Below, piece after piece: positions 48,505-56,250 of a DNA stretch of 58,237 bases. Both the position numbers and the translations under genes were made by a program. Source of the DNA: Hydrogenophilaceae bacterium (GTDB lineage Bacteria; Pseudomonadota; Gammaproteobacteria; Burkholderiales; Thiobacillaceae); NCBI GenBank assembly GCA_024709485.1, contig JANJWO010000046.1, positions 1-58,237 on the forward strand, in the 5' to 3' direction. The notes beneath the pieces are model-generated. The model ran no database searches. It worked only from the letters and a program-made list of their open reading frames with translations, and was not told where the DNA came from. Numbering within the stretch: the first letter of the stretch is position 1; every line of letters starts with the position of its first letter.

Positions 48505-48954
48505 TCAGAACTCCAGTGTGGATTTGTTAAGGCCCTTGATCACCTCGACCGAGTCCCTTTCCACGGGCGCGACGGGCTTGGGGGGCGGCGGCGGTTCGGG
48601 GGTGACGACGAGGTCCCTCACGGTCGCCACGCCGGACTTGTCCCAGACGATCAGATTGGTGGTGCCGACCGACTTGCCGAGCAAGATGATCTCGCGGCTG
48701 TTGATGGGCGTGATGTCGGCCACCGCCGGATTGCCCACGGAAATGCGCAGCGCCGCCACTTCCAGGCGCAGGATGGCCGACTTGTTGACCACCAGCGTCA
48801 GCGGCGGCGCCGTCTCGGTGCGCGGGGCGACGGCCGCCTCGCGCTGCGCCGCCGGATCTGCCGCGTGCGCGCGGCCCCCGACGCCGGCCATGGCCAGCAG
48901 CAGGGCCGCCAGAGCGGCGGCTGCGGGGCGGGTGGCGATAGCTGCGCAGCGCAT
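48505..48954 (-). CDS. Separate secretin N-domain protein of the tad locus
   Basis: This 149-residue exported protein (signal peptide to about residue 31) consists of one pilus-assembly N-terminal domain: LTLVVNKSAILRLEVAALRISVGNPAVADITPINSREIILLGKSVGTTNLIVWDKSG. The same domain occurs at the start of RcpA, so here it is a second, free-standing copy. A proline-rich linker follows, then the C-terminus EVIKGLNKSTLEF, which closely matches the end of the neighbouring CpaB. It may bind the secretin ring or CpaB in the periplasm; that is inference. It is followed by rcpA with a TGATG overlap. Confidence 0.8.
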   Translation of the reverse strand: MRCAAIATRPAAAALAALLLAMAGVGGRAHAADPAAQREAAVAPRTETAPPLTLVVNKSAILRLEVAALRISVGNPAVADITPINSREIILLGKSVGTTNLIVWDKSGVATVRDLVVTPEPPPPPKPVAPVERDSVEVIKGLNKSTLEF

Positions 48955-48964
48955 TGGGTCCGCC

Positions 48965-49816
48965 TTATTCCTTGAACTCGACTTCGGTGCGGCTCAGGCC
49001 CTTGATGACCTCGATCTTTTCCGTTTCCTTCTTGGGCGCGGAAGTCTTGGGGCGCACGTAGACGCGCTTGACCACGACCTTGGGCTGCGCGGCGGCGCCG
49101 GCCGTCGCGGGCGGCGCCGCGATGCCCTGCGAAGTCAGCAGATCGCCGCGCCGCGCCCCTTCGGAGGCGAGGGCCTGGCTGTCGAGCTGGTTGCGCAGCA
49201 CCAGGCTCAGGCTGCCGATGCTGCGCGCGAGGTCGAGCTTTTCGGCCTCTTCCGGCGTCAGCTCCATGGTGACGGCATTGACCACCTTGGGCTTGGTGGG
49301 GTCGCGTTCCGCCTCCTGGGCGACGGCCAGCACCAGGATCTTTTCCAGCACGATCTTGGAAATGGGATTGCCGCGCTCGTCCTGGGTGTTGACCATGATG
49401 TCCACGTAGTTGCCGGGCAGCGCAAAGCCGGCGACGCCGATGATCTCGTTGACCTTGACGGTGAGCGCGCGCTTGCCGGGGGTGATGACGGCGGACAGCC
49501 CGCCCTTGCTGCCGACCGGCGCGAGCTTGCTTTCCAGCACGGGTTCGCCGGCGGCCAGGCCGGTGCTGATGACGCGGTCCTTGAGCATGGCGACATCGCC
49601 GAAGGCGCCCTTGGGCACGCTCATGCGCGGCCAGTCGGCGACGCTGACGACCTCGGGCGAAACGGGGGTTCCGGGGGAAATTTCGATCTTGGCGACGACG
49701 ACCTTGGCGGTGGCGATGTCGCCCTGCCTGGCGAGCCAGTGCGAGGCGAAATACACCGCGATGGCGGCCACCACGATCGATATGCCCAGCATGATCAGTG
49801 CCCTAGTGTTTCTCAT
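48965..49816 (-). CDS. cpaB: Flp pilus assembly protein CpaB / RcpC
   Basis: The 283-residue product has one N-terminal membrane helix (RALIMLGISIVVAAIAVYFASHWLA), an SAF-like domain with KVVVAKIEISPGTPVSPEVV and STGLAAGEPVLESKLAPVG, and the CpaB core GKRALTVKVNEIIGVAGFALPGNYVDIMV. A linker leads to the C-terminus IEVIKGLSRTEVEFKE. CpaB/RcpC lies in the periplasm and is thought to stabilise the secretin. Its final 13-residue motif is shared with the next protein. Confidence 0.93.
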   Translation of the reverse strand: MRNTRALIMLGISIVVAAIAVYFASHWLARQGDIATAKVVVAKIEISPGTPVSPEVVSVADWPRMSVPKGAFGDVAMLKDRVISTGLAAGEPVLESKLAPVGSKGGLSAVITPGKRALTVKVNEIIGVAGFALPGNYVDIMVNTQDERGNPISKIVLEKILVLAVAQEAERDPTKPKVVNAVTMELTPEEAEKLDLARSIGSLSLVLRNQLDSQALASEGARRGDLLTSQGIAAPPATAGAAAQPKVVVKRVYVRPKTSAPKKETEKIEVIKGLSRTEVEFKE

Positions 49817-49832
49817 TGTGCTTCTCCCGTTT

Positions 49833-51155
49833 TCATGGCTGTTGCGACTCGACCAGGGTTTCGGTCGTGTAGTAGTTGTTCCAGGCCCAGTCCAGCATCT
49901 CGCTGGTCAGCTCCGGGCGCTTGCCCTGGTATTTGGCGACATCCAGCACCTGGCGCAGGATGTCGCGCGGCACACAGGCCAGCAGCGGGCGGCCTTCCCG
50001 GTAATGATGCTGGTGCAGCAGGTAGTGCAGGCTTTCGTCGCTGTAGGGGATCTGGAATTCCTCGCATACCTGTTTGAATATAGCCCGGTAGTCGCCTTCA
50101 TCCAGGGCGGACAGATGGATTTTGTAGCCCAGCCGGCGCAGGAAGGCCTCGTCGGCCAGTTCCGCCGGCTTGAGGTTGGTGCTGAAGACCACGATCACAT
50201 CGAAGGGCACCATGAACTTCTTGCCGTTGTGCAGGGTGAGGTAGTCCAGGCGCCGGTCCAGTGGCACGATCCAGCGGTTCATCAGGTCGCGCGCCTTGAC
50301 CAGCTGGCGGCCGAGGTCGTCGATGATCAGGAGGCCGTTGTTGGCCTTCATCTGCGGCGGCAGGTTGTAGAAGCGCGAGCTTTCGTCGAAATCCAGATCC
50401 AGCATGGACAGCGTCAGTTCGCCGCCGGTCAGCACGACGGGGCGCTTGCACAGCACCCAGCGCTCGTCGCGGCGCGCGCGTTCGAGCTTGAATTCGACCA
50501 CGGTGTCGGTGGCGACCGCCTTGTGCACCAGCGGGTCGTAGGCCTGGATGATTTCGTTGTCCACCTGGATCGCGTGCGGAATGAAGACGTCGCCGGCGAG
50601 CGCATGGGCCATGTGCTCGGCGATGTAGGTCTTCCCCACCCCGGCCGCGCCGTGCACGAAAATCGCGCGTCCGGAATTCATGGCGGCGCCGAAGATGTCG
50701 AGGATGGGCTGCTTGACGATCACGCCCTCGAAGGCCTTGCCCACCATGCCGCGGGTGATGGGCTGGCCGGCCAGCGACTGCGCCTTGATCTGCGCGATAT
50801 AGGTGTCGAGCGATACCGGCGCGGGGCCGGCATACTGGCAGCGTGCCAGGTAATCGTTGGCGCGCAGCCGCCCGAGATCGGTGAGGTTGTAGGTGATGCT
50901 GGCTTCGGCGTCGCTGCGGTGCGAAATCTCGCACAGGCGCTCGTTACGCATGAAGGCGAGCACCGGCTCCAGCACGGCTATCGGCAGATGCATGCGGCTC
51001 GACAGTTCCGAGAGCCTGAGCTGGCCGCCGCGGTAGAGAATCTTGGCGATGAGTTCGAGAATGAAAAAGAAGCTCAGCCCGGTGTCTTCCAGGGTGCGCG
51101 GAGCCGGCATGAAAGCCGGCACGGTCTTGGGTGCGGCGCCGCTCGTCTCGCTCAA
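49833..51155 (-). CDS. AAA+ ATPase with N-terminal winged-helix-like domain, in tad locus
   Basis: The 440-residue product starts at a TTG (51153-51155) with AGGGAGA 5 nt upstream. Residues about 20-110 look like a winged-helix domain (LSELSSRMHLPIAVLEPVLAFMRNERLCEIS). The AAA+ part follows with Walker A GAAGVGKT at 169-176, Walker B GLLIIDDLG at about 275-282, a sensor-like VVFSTN and the arginine-rich end. It is not one of the standard Tad components and is distinct from TadA and TadZ. It may act as a regulator or a remodelling ATPase for the machine. It sits between the peptidase and CpaB genes. Confidence 0.8.
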   Translation of the reverse strand: MSETSGAAPKTVPAFMPAPRTLEDTGLSFFFILELIAKILYRGGQLRLSELSSRMHLPIAVLEPVLAFMRNERLCEISHRSDAEASITYNLTDLGRLRANDYLARCQYAGPAPVSLDTYIAQIKAQSLAGQPITRGMVGKAFEGVIVKQPILDIFGAAMNSGRAIFVHGAAGVGKTYIAEHMAHALAGDVFIPHAIQVDNEIIQAYDPLVHKAVATDTVVEFKLERARRDERWVLCKRPVVLTGGELTLSMLDLDFDESSRFYNLPPQMKANNGLLIIDDLGRQLVKARDLMNRWIVPLDRRLDYLTLHNGKKFMVPFDVIVVFSTNLKPAELADEAFLRRLGYKIHLSALDEGDYRAIFKQVCEEFQIPYSDESLHYLLHQHHYREGRPLLACVPRDILRQVLDVAKYQGKRPELTSEMLDWAWNNYYTTETLVESQQP

Positions 51156-51256
51156 GATGTTCTCCCTTATGTGGTTTTGTCCGGCCTTGGGAGCGCAGTG
51201 CGACAGGGCGTCCGAATCTTCGCAGCCGGTCTCGCGCGCTTCGTTTTCAACATGGT

Positions 51257-51799
51257 TTACGGCGCGGCAAAAAGCAAGTAGCCGAGGCTGCCGACCGCAA
51301 TGGCCACGGCGTAGGGCAGTTTCGCCGCGGTTTGCAGCTTGCCGGCGTCGCCTTCCTTGCCCGTGCCCAGCTCGGCCGGGCCCAGCTTGAGCATGATGAA
51401 GAGGTTGAGGGCGAGCTTCTCCCTGACGCGGCCGCGGGCGGCATACAGCAGCACCAGCAGCCCGCCCGCCAGCAAGGTGTAGAGCACCATCCACAGCGAC
51501 GCCAGCGGGCTGGCGCCGAAGGCGCCGGCCATGGCCATGAGCTTGACATCGCCCGCGCCCATCAGTCGCAGCAGATTGATCGGCAGCAGCACCAGCAGAC
51601 CGGTCACGGCGCCGGCAACGGCCATGCCCAGCCCGGGCAGGCCGGATACGGCGGCATGGAAGGCCAGCGCGACAATCAGCCCCGAGAGGACGATGCTATT
51701 GGGGATGCGCCGCTCGCGGATGTCCCAGTAGACCGCGCCCGCCAGATGCGCGGCCAGAAGCAGCAGCAATATGATCTGGGGCGTGTGGGCGGCTGGCAT
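51257..51799 (-). CDS. cpaA: Prepilin peptidase TadV / CpaA
   Basis: This A24-family aspartyl peptidase of 180 residues has six membrane helices. It carries the two catalytic aspartates in YWDIRERRIPN and LMGAGDVKLMA (GxGD motif). It cuts the leader of the Flp pilins and TadE-type pseudopilins. There is no methylase domain, as expected for the TadV group. It follows the second flp gene by 6 nt; an approximately 100-bp gap separates it from the AAA+ ATPase gene. Confidence 0.95.
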   Translation of the reverse strand: MPAAHTPQIILLLLLAAHLAGAVYWDIRERRIPNSIVLSGLIVALAFHAAVSGLPGLGMAVAGAVTGLLVLLPINLLRLMGAGDVKLMAMAGAFGASPLASLWMVLYTLLAGGLLVLLYAARGRVREKLALNLFIMLKLGPAELGTGKEGDAGKLQTAAKLPYAVAIAVGSLGYLLFAAP

Positions 51800-51805
51800 C
51801 CGTAT

Positions 51806-51982
51806 TCATGGGCATTTGAGGTTGGCCACGCAACTGGCCACATAGGAATAGGCGGCATCGAGTTCCATGCCCACGGTCGTGACCGCGCCGGCGATCACCA
51901 CGGCGATCAATGCGCCGATCATGGCATATTCGATCGAGGTGATGCCCGACTCGAACTTGCGCCTATCCTTCAGGAATCGCAC
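51806..51982 (-). CDS. flp: Second Flp-type pilin, short
   Basis: This 58-codon gene, starting at a GTG (51980-51982) after GGAGGAG, is easy to miss. It encodes MRFLKDRRKFESGITSIEYA and a hydrophobic continuation MIGALIAVVIAGAVTTV, the Flp pilin signature with glycine before the cleavage site and E5-Y6 of the mature protein. The mature C-terminus ends SYVASCVANLKCP, with two cysteines that could form a disulfide, unlike the first Flp. It lies between the flp gene at 52038 and the peptidase gene, all on the same strand. Confidence 0.85.
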   Translation of the reverse strand: MRFLKDRRKFESGITSIEYAMIGALIAVVIAGAVTTVGMELDAAYSYVASCVANLKCP

Positions 51983-52037
51983 ACGCGCTCCTCCCCCTTG
52001 CGCTGCCAGGCGAATGCCCGGCAGCGCAAGGCTCGGC

Positions 52038-52223
52038 TTAGCTGTTGGCGTTCTGCAGCGTGGTGCCGATCTTGGTGAAGGTATTGCTCACTTCCTGGCC
52101 GACCAGGGTCACGGCGCCGATGATGACCACCGCGATCAGGGCGGCGATCAGGGCGTATTCAATGGCGGTGACGCCTTCTTCATCGCGCAGGAAGCGTTGA
52201 ATGTTTGCATGCAGGTTTTTCAT
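52038..52223 (-). CDS. flp: Flp type IVb pilin, major
   Basis: This 61-residue prepilin has the start MKNLHANIQRFLRDEEGVTA and the Flp core IEYALIAALIAVVIIGAVTLVGQEVSNTF. The likely cut is after the glycine of EEG, leaving VTAIEYALI with E5-Y6. It is the first gene of the tad locus as read on the minus strand, preceded by an AT-rich stretch of about 130 bp that probably contains its promoter. Major pilin by position and by match to the consensus. Confidence 0.93.
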   Translation of the reverse strand: MKNLHANIQRFLRDEEGVTAIEYALIAALIAVVIIGAVTLVGQEVSNTFTKIGTTLQNANS

Positions 52224-52353
52224 GTCGTCCTCTTCTCGGATAGCGGTTGCGAATGTGCACCGTTGCCGGCGCGCCAGGGGGTCTCCCTGAAATCAACATA
52301 GCAAAGCCTGGAAAAAGCAAAGGTTTTTTTTCAGCAAAAATTGCACTTAGGTC

Positions 52354-53430
52354 TTAGCGCCTGCCCGGCGCCGCCGCTTGGGCGCTCCCGGCGCCGCCCG
52401 GCAGGCGGCCCGTCAGCCACCAGATCAGCCACGCCCCCAGCGCGCCGGCATAGCCGTCGAGCGCATAGTGCCAGGCCAGATGGATGGAGCCGATGAACAC
52501 GATGAGGGCATAGGCGGTCAGCACGATGCCCGCCGTCCGCGAGTGCCCCCAGCCGAACAAGGCCATGAGCGTGGCGATGGCCACATGCATGCTGGGCATG
52601 GCGGAAATACCGCTGCCCACGGCCATGCCGTTCTTCTGGTAGGTTTCCCACAGCATCCGCTGCAAGTCCAGCGTCGGGAGCGGCACCTGCTTGCTGGTTG
52701 CTTCGAGGTAGCTCATCAGCGGGGCATAGGGGCCGCCGCCGGATGCCAGGGCGGGATCGAAACACGGGCCCATGGACGAGAGCGCGATGGCGCCGACGGT
52801 GCCGAGGACGATCCAACTCAGCAGAAAACTCAGCAGGAAGCGCATGCGCAGCGCGGGCTTGCGCGTGTCGAACACCTGCAGCATCAGCAGCACATACATG
52901 ATCAGGTACCACAGGTTGTAGAGAAAGTTGATGGCGCCGGTTGCCAGTGGATGCCCGAGCAGGGGCTGCAGCAGCCGCCAGGGGTGGTTTCCGCCGTGCA
53001 GCAGATAATCCCAGCGGATGAAAAAGGCGTCCCAGGTATAGGGGTTGAGGATGGGCAGGGCGGTCTTGACGAAGGAAAACGCCACGGCGAAAACCGGAAT
53101 CAGCAGCAGGAGGGGCACGACCGGCAGCAGGCGGCCGGGCGCCAGGAAGGTTTTCAGGCTGGACAGCAGATGGCGGGTCAGCTGCGCGGGGCGCACGAAG
53201 ACCATCACCTGGATGGCGTGCCAGCAGAAGGCCAGGGTCAGCGGCAGGAACAGGGTCACCAAATAGGCGGCGAGGAGGTTGGACGCCAGATTGAAGGACA
53301 GGTCGTAGGCGTACGATACGGCGATGGCGGCGGCGCCGTAGGCGGTGATCAGTCCGATCAGCGCGGCATGCTCGCGCAGGCCGGCGGAGGTCGCCGACAG
53401 GGCGGATTGTCCGGGTTCGACAGGAGACAT
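52354..53430 (-). CDS. PAP2-family phosphatase/phosphotransferase, membrane
   Basis: This 358-residue polytopic protein carries the PAP2 motifs near its C-terminus: GISAMPSMHVAIATL (motif 2, with SxxH) and SIHLAWHYALDGYAGALGAW (motif 3, with HxxxD); the first motif is not clear. The layout resembles inositolphosphorylceramide synthase-like or PA-phosphatase-like proteins with six or more helices. It could act on a lipid phosphate. It is 18 nt after a gene for a 59-residue membrane protein on the same strand and ends 130 bp before the flp gene. Confidence 0.85.
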   Translation of the reverse strand: MSPVEPGQSALSATSAGLREHAALIGLITAYGAAAIAVSYAYDLSFNLASNLLAAYLVTLFLPLTLAFCWHAIQVMVFVRPAQLTRHLLSSLKTFLAPGRLLPVVPLLLLIPVFAVAFSFVKTALPILNPYTWDAFFIRWDYLLHGGNHPWRLLQPLLGHPLATGAINFLYNLWYLIMYVLLMLQVFDTRKPALRMRFLLSFLLSWIVLGTVGAIALSSMGPCFDPALASGGGPYAPLMSYLEATSKQVPLPTLDLQRMLWETYQKNGMAVGSGISAMPSMHVAIATLMALFGWGHSRTAGIVLTAYALIVFIGSIHLAWHYALDGYAGALGAWLIWWLTGRLPGGAGSAQAAAPGRR

Positions 53431-53448
53431 GAAACCTCGGTTGCGAAT

Positions 53449-53628
53449 TCAGGAGCCGGTTCGGGCAAACAGGTCGATAATGGCGTGAACGGCCGCGGAC
53501 AGGCCCTCGTAGACGGGAATCGCCCACCAGCCGGCGATGTCGATGCCGAACCCCAGACCCAGAATGACGAACAGGGCCGCGTATAACAGCACCAGCTTGA
53601 AGATAAGGGAGGATTGATTGTCCTTCAT
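53449..53628 (-). CDS. Small membrane protein, partner of PAP2 gene
   Basis: A 59-codon frame begins MKDNQSSLIFKLVLLYAALF and continues with VILGLGFGIDIAGWWAIPVYEGLSAAVHAIIDLFARTGS. There is one clear membrane helix and a second amphipathic part. No ribosome binding site is prominent, but codon use is regular and the frame ends 18 nt before the PAP2 gene. It matches nothing I can name. It may be a small subunit or regulator of the PAP2 protein. Confidence 0.5.
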   Translation of the reverse strand: MKDNQSSLIFKLVLLYAALFVILGLGFGIDIAGWWAIPVYEGLSAAVHAIIDLFARTGS

Positions 53629-53692
53629 GGATTATCTTTAGCACAAATAAACTGCAGCCCCTCGCGGCCTTTCCGCCCCCATCCGAACAGAC

Positions 53693-55606
53693 ATGCCCGC
53701 CGCCCCGTCCCACAAATCGCCCCTGGGCTTCCCGACCGGCAACTGGAGCCTGATGCCGGCCGTGCTGATCGCCGCCGCCTGGTGGCTGTTGACCCGGCCC
53801 TATCAGGGCATCTGGCATGACGGCGTGTTCTATGCGGCGCAGGCGCTGCACCGCCTGCATCCCGGGCGTTACGCCCAGGATGTGTTTTTTATGTACGGTT
53901 CGCAGGACGACTACACGCTGTTCGGGCTCTTGCAGGCGGGGCTGACCGGCCACCTGGGCGCGGACCGCGCCTTTTTGCTGCTGAGCGCCGTCGGCGCGGC
54001 GCTGTGGGGGTACGCCCTGCTGCGCCTGCTGAGCCGGTGGCAGGCGGGCTTTCCCCTCGCCGCCGCGCTGGTCCTGGTATTGAGCGTCGATCCGCATTAC
54101 GGCGGGTTCGACGTGCTTTCCTACGGCGAACGCTTTGCCTCGCCGCGCGTTTTTTCCGAGGCCCTGGTGCTGCTGGCCTTGCCGTGGTGGCTGGACGGTC
54201 GGCGCCTGCTCGCGTTGTGCGCGGCGGCGGGCGCGGCCTTGCTGCATCCGCTGATCGCCCTGGCGGGGTTCGGCGTCTTTGCCTGGGCGCTGCTGCGCCC
54301 ACGGGCCTCCCGCCCGCTGCTGTTGTGGCTGGCGCTGCTGGCGGCGGGCCTGCTGGGCATGCAGCTTCTGCTCTGGGCGGGCGCGAGCCCCCGGCTCGAC
54401 GAGGCCTGGCGGCAACTGGTGGCCCGGCGCAGCCCCTTCGTCTTCCCCGGCTTATGGTTGTGGAGCGACTGGCTGCGCGTGGCGCTCGACGCCTCGCTGC
54501 TGTGGCTGGCGTCACGGCGGCTCGGGGATGAAGCCGGCCGGCTGGCGGCCTGGGTGTTGCCGGTGCTCGCCCTGGGCATGCTGGGGGCGCTGGCGGCAGA
54601 CGGCATGGGGGTGCAATTGGCCATCGCCGCCCAGCTGCAGCGGGTGCAGTGGCTGGCGCATCTCTTGGCGCTGGCGCTGGTCATTCCGCTCGGCCTGGCG
54701 CTGTGGCGTGCGGGCGGCTGGGACCGCTACCTGGCCGTGGGCATGGCGGGCAGCCTCGTCTATCCGCTCAATCTGGGCGGCCTGGTGCTGCCGCTCGTGT
54801 ACGGCGTGTACCGGTGGGGCGCCCGCCGCTTGCCGGATGGGCCGCCCGCGGGAGGATTGCCCTGGCTGCTGTTCCTGAGCATTCCCGGCGCGGGCCTGGG
54901 CTTGTGGCTGTTTTATTTCGCATCGGACCTGGTTTTGCTCGGTTCGACAGACGGCCGCCCGCTCTGGCAGTTGACGTTCATCGAGATGCCGGTGGCGCTG
55001 GGGGGGCTGTTCGCGGGCCGGGCGCTTGCGAAACGCCTGCATAGAGAAACCGCCTGGCTGTGGGCCTACGGTGCGTGCGTGCTGCTGATCGGCGCGGCCA
55101 ACTGGGACATTCGCAAACCCTGGAGCACGGTCTACGACCCGCCGGCGCGCACGCTGGCGATCGCGCCCGTGCAGGCCATGATTCCGGAAAATGCCGTGGT
55201 GTACTGGGAAAGCGCCGTGTATGTGACGCCGGATAACCTGGCCCGGCTGGACCGGGGCTTCGAGCGCGCCTGGTTCTGGCTGCAGCGCGCGAACTACGCT
55301 TCGTTCGACCAGGCGGCGGGGAACGTTTTCCATCGCGAGACGGCGATGGAAACCGCGCGCCGCGCCGCGCATCTGCGCCGCTGGGGCTTCCGCGACGGCA
55401 ACCTCGACTGGCAGGCGCGCGTCAATCCGCCGCGCAAATTCCGGCTGAGCCTGGCGCGCCTGCAAGGCGTCTGCGCGGATCCGGCGCTGGATTTCGTGAT
55501 CACCGACAGCCGCTTGCCGGAAGCCAGGCTGGGCTTCACGGACCCGCTGACCGGCAGGGCGTTCAGCGTGTATGACTGCGGCGCGCTGCGGCGGAGAGAC
55601 GGATGA
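53693..55606 (+). CDS. Polytopic membrane protein, GT-C glycosyltransferase-like
   Basis: The 637-residue product has about ten to twelve helices in the first 465 residues and a soluble C-terminal domain of about 170. In the first exported loop, GIWHDGVFYAAQALHRLHPG and YGSQDDYTLF hold acidic residues where GT-C enzymes carry their catalytic acid. The polytopic fold and the coupling to gtrA (ATGA overlap) suggest a polyprenyl-linked sugar transferase, as with the variable third gene of gtr clusters. No gtrB-like gene is next to it. The exact sugar and acceptor are unknown. Confidence 0.65.
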   Translation: MPAAPSHKSPLGFPTGNWSLMPAVLIAAAWWLLTRPYQGIWHDGVFYAAQALHRLHPGRYAQDVFFMYGSQDDYTLFGLLQAGLTGHLGADRAFLLLSAVGAALWGYALLRLLSRWQAGFPLAAALVLVLSVDPHYGGFDVLSYGERFASPRVFSEALVLLALPWWLDGRRLLALCAAAGAALLHPLIALAGFGVFAWALLRPRASRPLLLWLALLAAGLLGMQLLLWAGASPRLDEAWRQLVARRSPFVFPGLWLWSDWLRVALDASLLWLASRRLGDEAGRLAAWVLPVLALGMLGALAADGMGVQLAIAAQLQRVQWLAHLLALALVIPLGLALWRAGGWDRYLAVGMAGSLVYPLNLGGLVLPLVYGVYRWGARRLPDGPPAGGLPWLLFLSIPGAGLGLWLFYFASDLVLLGSTDGRPLWQLTFIEMPVALGGLFAGRALAKRLHRETAWLWAYGACVLLIGAANWDIRKPWSTVYDPPARTLAIAPVQAMIPENAVVYWESAVYVTPDNLARLDRGFERAWFWLQRANYASFDQAAGNVFHRETAMETARRAAHLRRWGFRDGNLDWQARVNPPRKFRLSLARLQGVCADPALDFVITDSRLPEARLGFTDPLTGRAFSVYDCGALRRRDG

Positions 55607-56022
55607 CGGGGCCGGGCAAGACGCTAGGCGGCGAGTTCCTGCGCTATGCCCTGGTGGGCGGACTGGCCTTTGCCGCGGACTTCGCCGCGCTTGCCCTGCT
55701 GGTCAGCGGCCTGGGCATGCATTACCTGCTGGGCGCCTTTTTCGCCTTCATGCTGGGCATCTGGGTCAACTACCGGCTCTCCGTGCGCTGGGTGTTCGCC
55801 TTCCGCGCCATCGGCCACCGCGGCGCGGAGTTCACGCTGTTCCTGATCGTGGGCGTGGTCACTCTGGGCGCATCGCTGGCGCTGATGGCCGCGCTGGTCG
55901 ACTGGGCCGGCGTGCATTACCTGTGGGCCAAGGCGGTGGCGGCGGTGTTCACGCTGCTGGCGAATTTCGCCGGGCGGCGCCTGCTGCTGTTCACCAACTG
56001 GCGGAGCCGGCTTGGCGGCTGA
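55603..56022 (+). CDS. GtrA-family membrane protein
   Basis: This 139-residue protein with four helices carries the GtrA/DPMS-flippase pattern: FLRYALVGGLAFAADFAALALLVSG, AFFAFMLGIWVNYRLSVRWVF and AKAVAAVFTLLANFAGRRLLLF. GtrA-type proteins are thought to flip undecaprenyl-phosphate sugars across the inner membrane. The ATG at 55603 overlaps the stop of the upstream membrane protein gene, so the two are coupled. Confidence 0.9.
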   Translation: MTGPGKTLGGEFLRYALVGGLAFAADFAALALLVSGLGMHYLLGAFFAFMLGIWVNYRLSVRWVFAFRAIGHRGAEFTLFLIVGVVTLGASLALMAALVDWAGVHYLWAKAVAAVFTLLANFAGRRLLLFTNWRSRLGG

Positions 56023-56131
56023 GCCTGGCAGGGGATAGTCTTCCGCCGCCGCCGGATCTGCCCGGACAACCGCGGATATCGGCGGTTTTGACAGAACCGC
56101 TTGAAAACACTAGAATTTCGCCCTTTCGTGT

Positions 56132-56208
56132 GGTGATGTAGCTCAGTTGGTTAGAGCGGCGGATTCATAACCCGCAGGTCGGCAGTTCAATTCTGCCCAT
56201 CACCACCA
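56132..56208 (+). tRNA. tRNA-Met (anticodon CAU)
   Basis: A complete 77-nt cloverleaf: acceptor GGTGATG with CATCACC, discriminator A and encoded CCA. The D-arm is GCTC...GAGC, the anticodon loop is TTCATAA (CAU) and the T-loop is TTCAATT. The lowest anticodon-stem pair is A-C, so only four stem pairs are regular. The overall sequence fits elongator tRNA-Met; tRNA-Ile2 (lysidine-modified CAU) cannot be fully ruled out. Confidence 0.9.
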
Positions 56209-56250
56209 TTTTCTTCTCCTGCCCTCAGTCTCATAACTGCCCGGCGACCC

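Noticed and set aside
46820-50077. Very long plus-strand frame (1,085 codons) opposite the rcpA-cpaB genes
   Set aside because: It lies antisense to clear tad genes, has low-complexity translation rich in H, Q, G and R, and is explained by high GC with few stop codons.
52224-52353. Sigma-54 promoter before flp (TGCAATTTTTGCT on the minus strand)
   Set aside because: The GC at -12 is present but the GG at -24 is not, so the match to the sigma-54 consensus is too weak.
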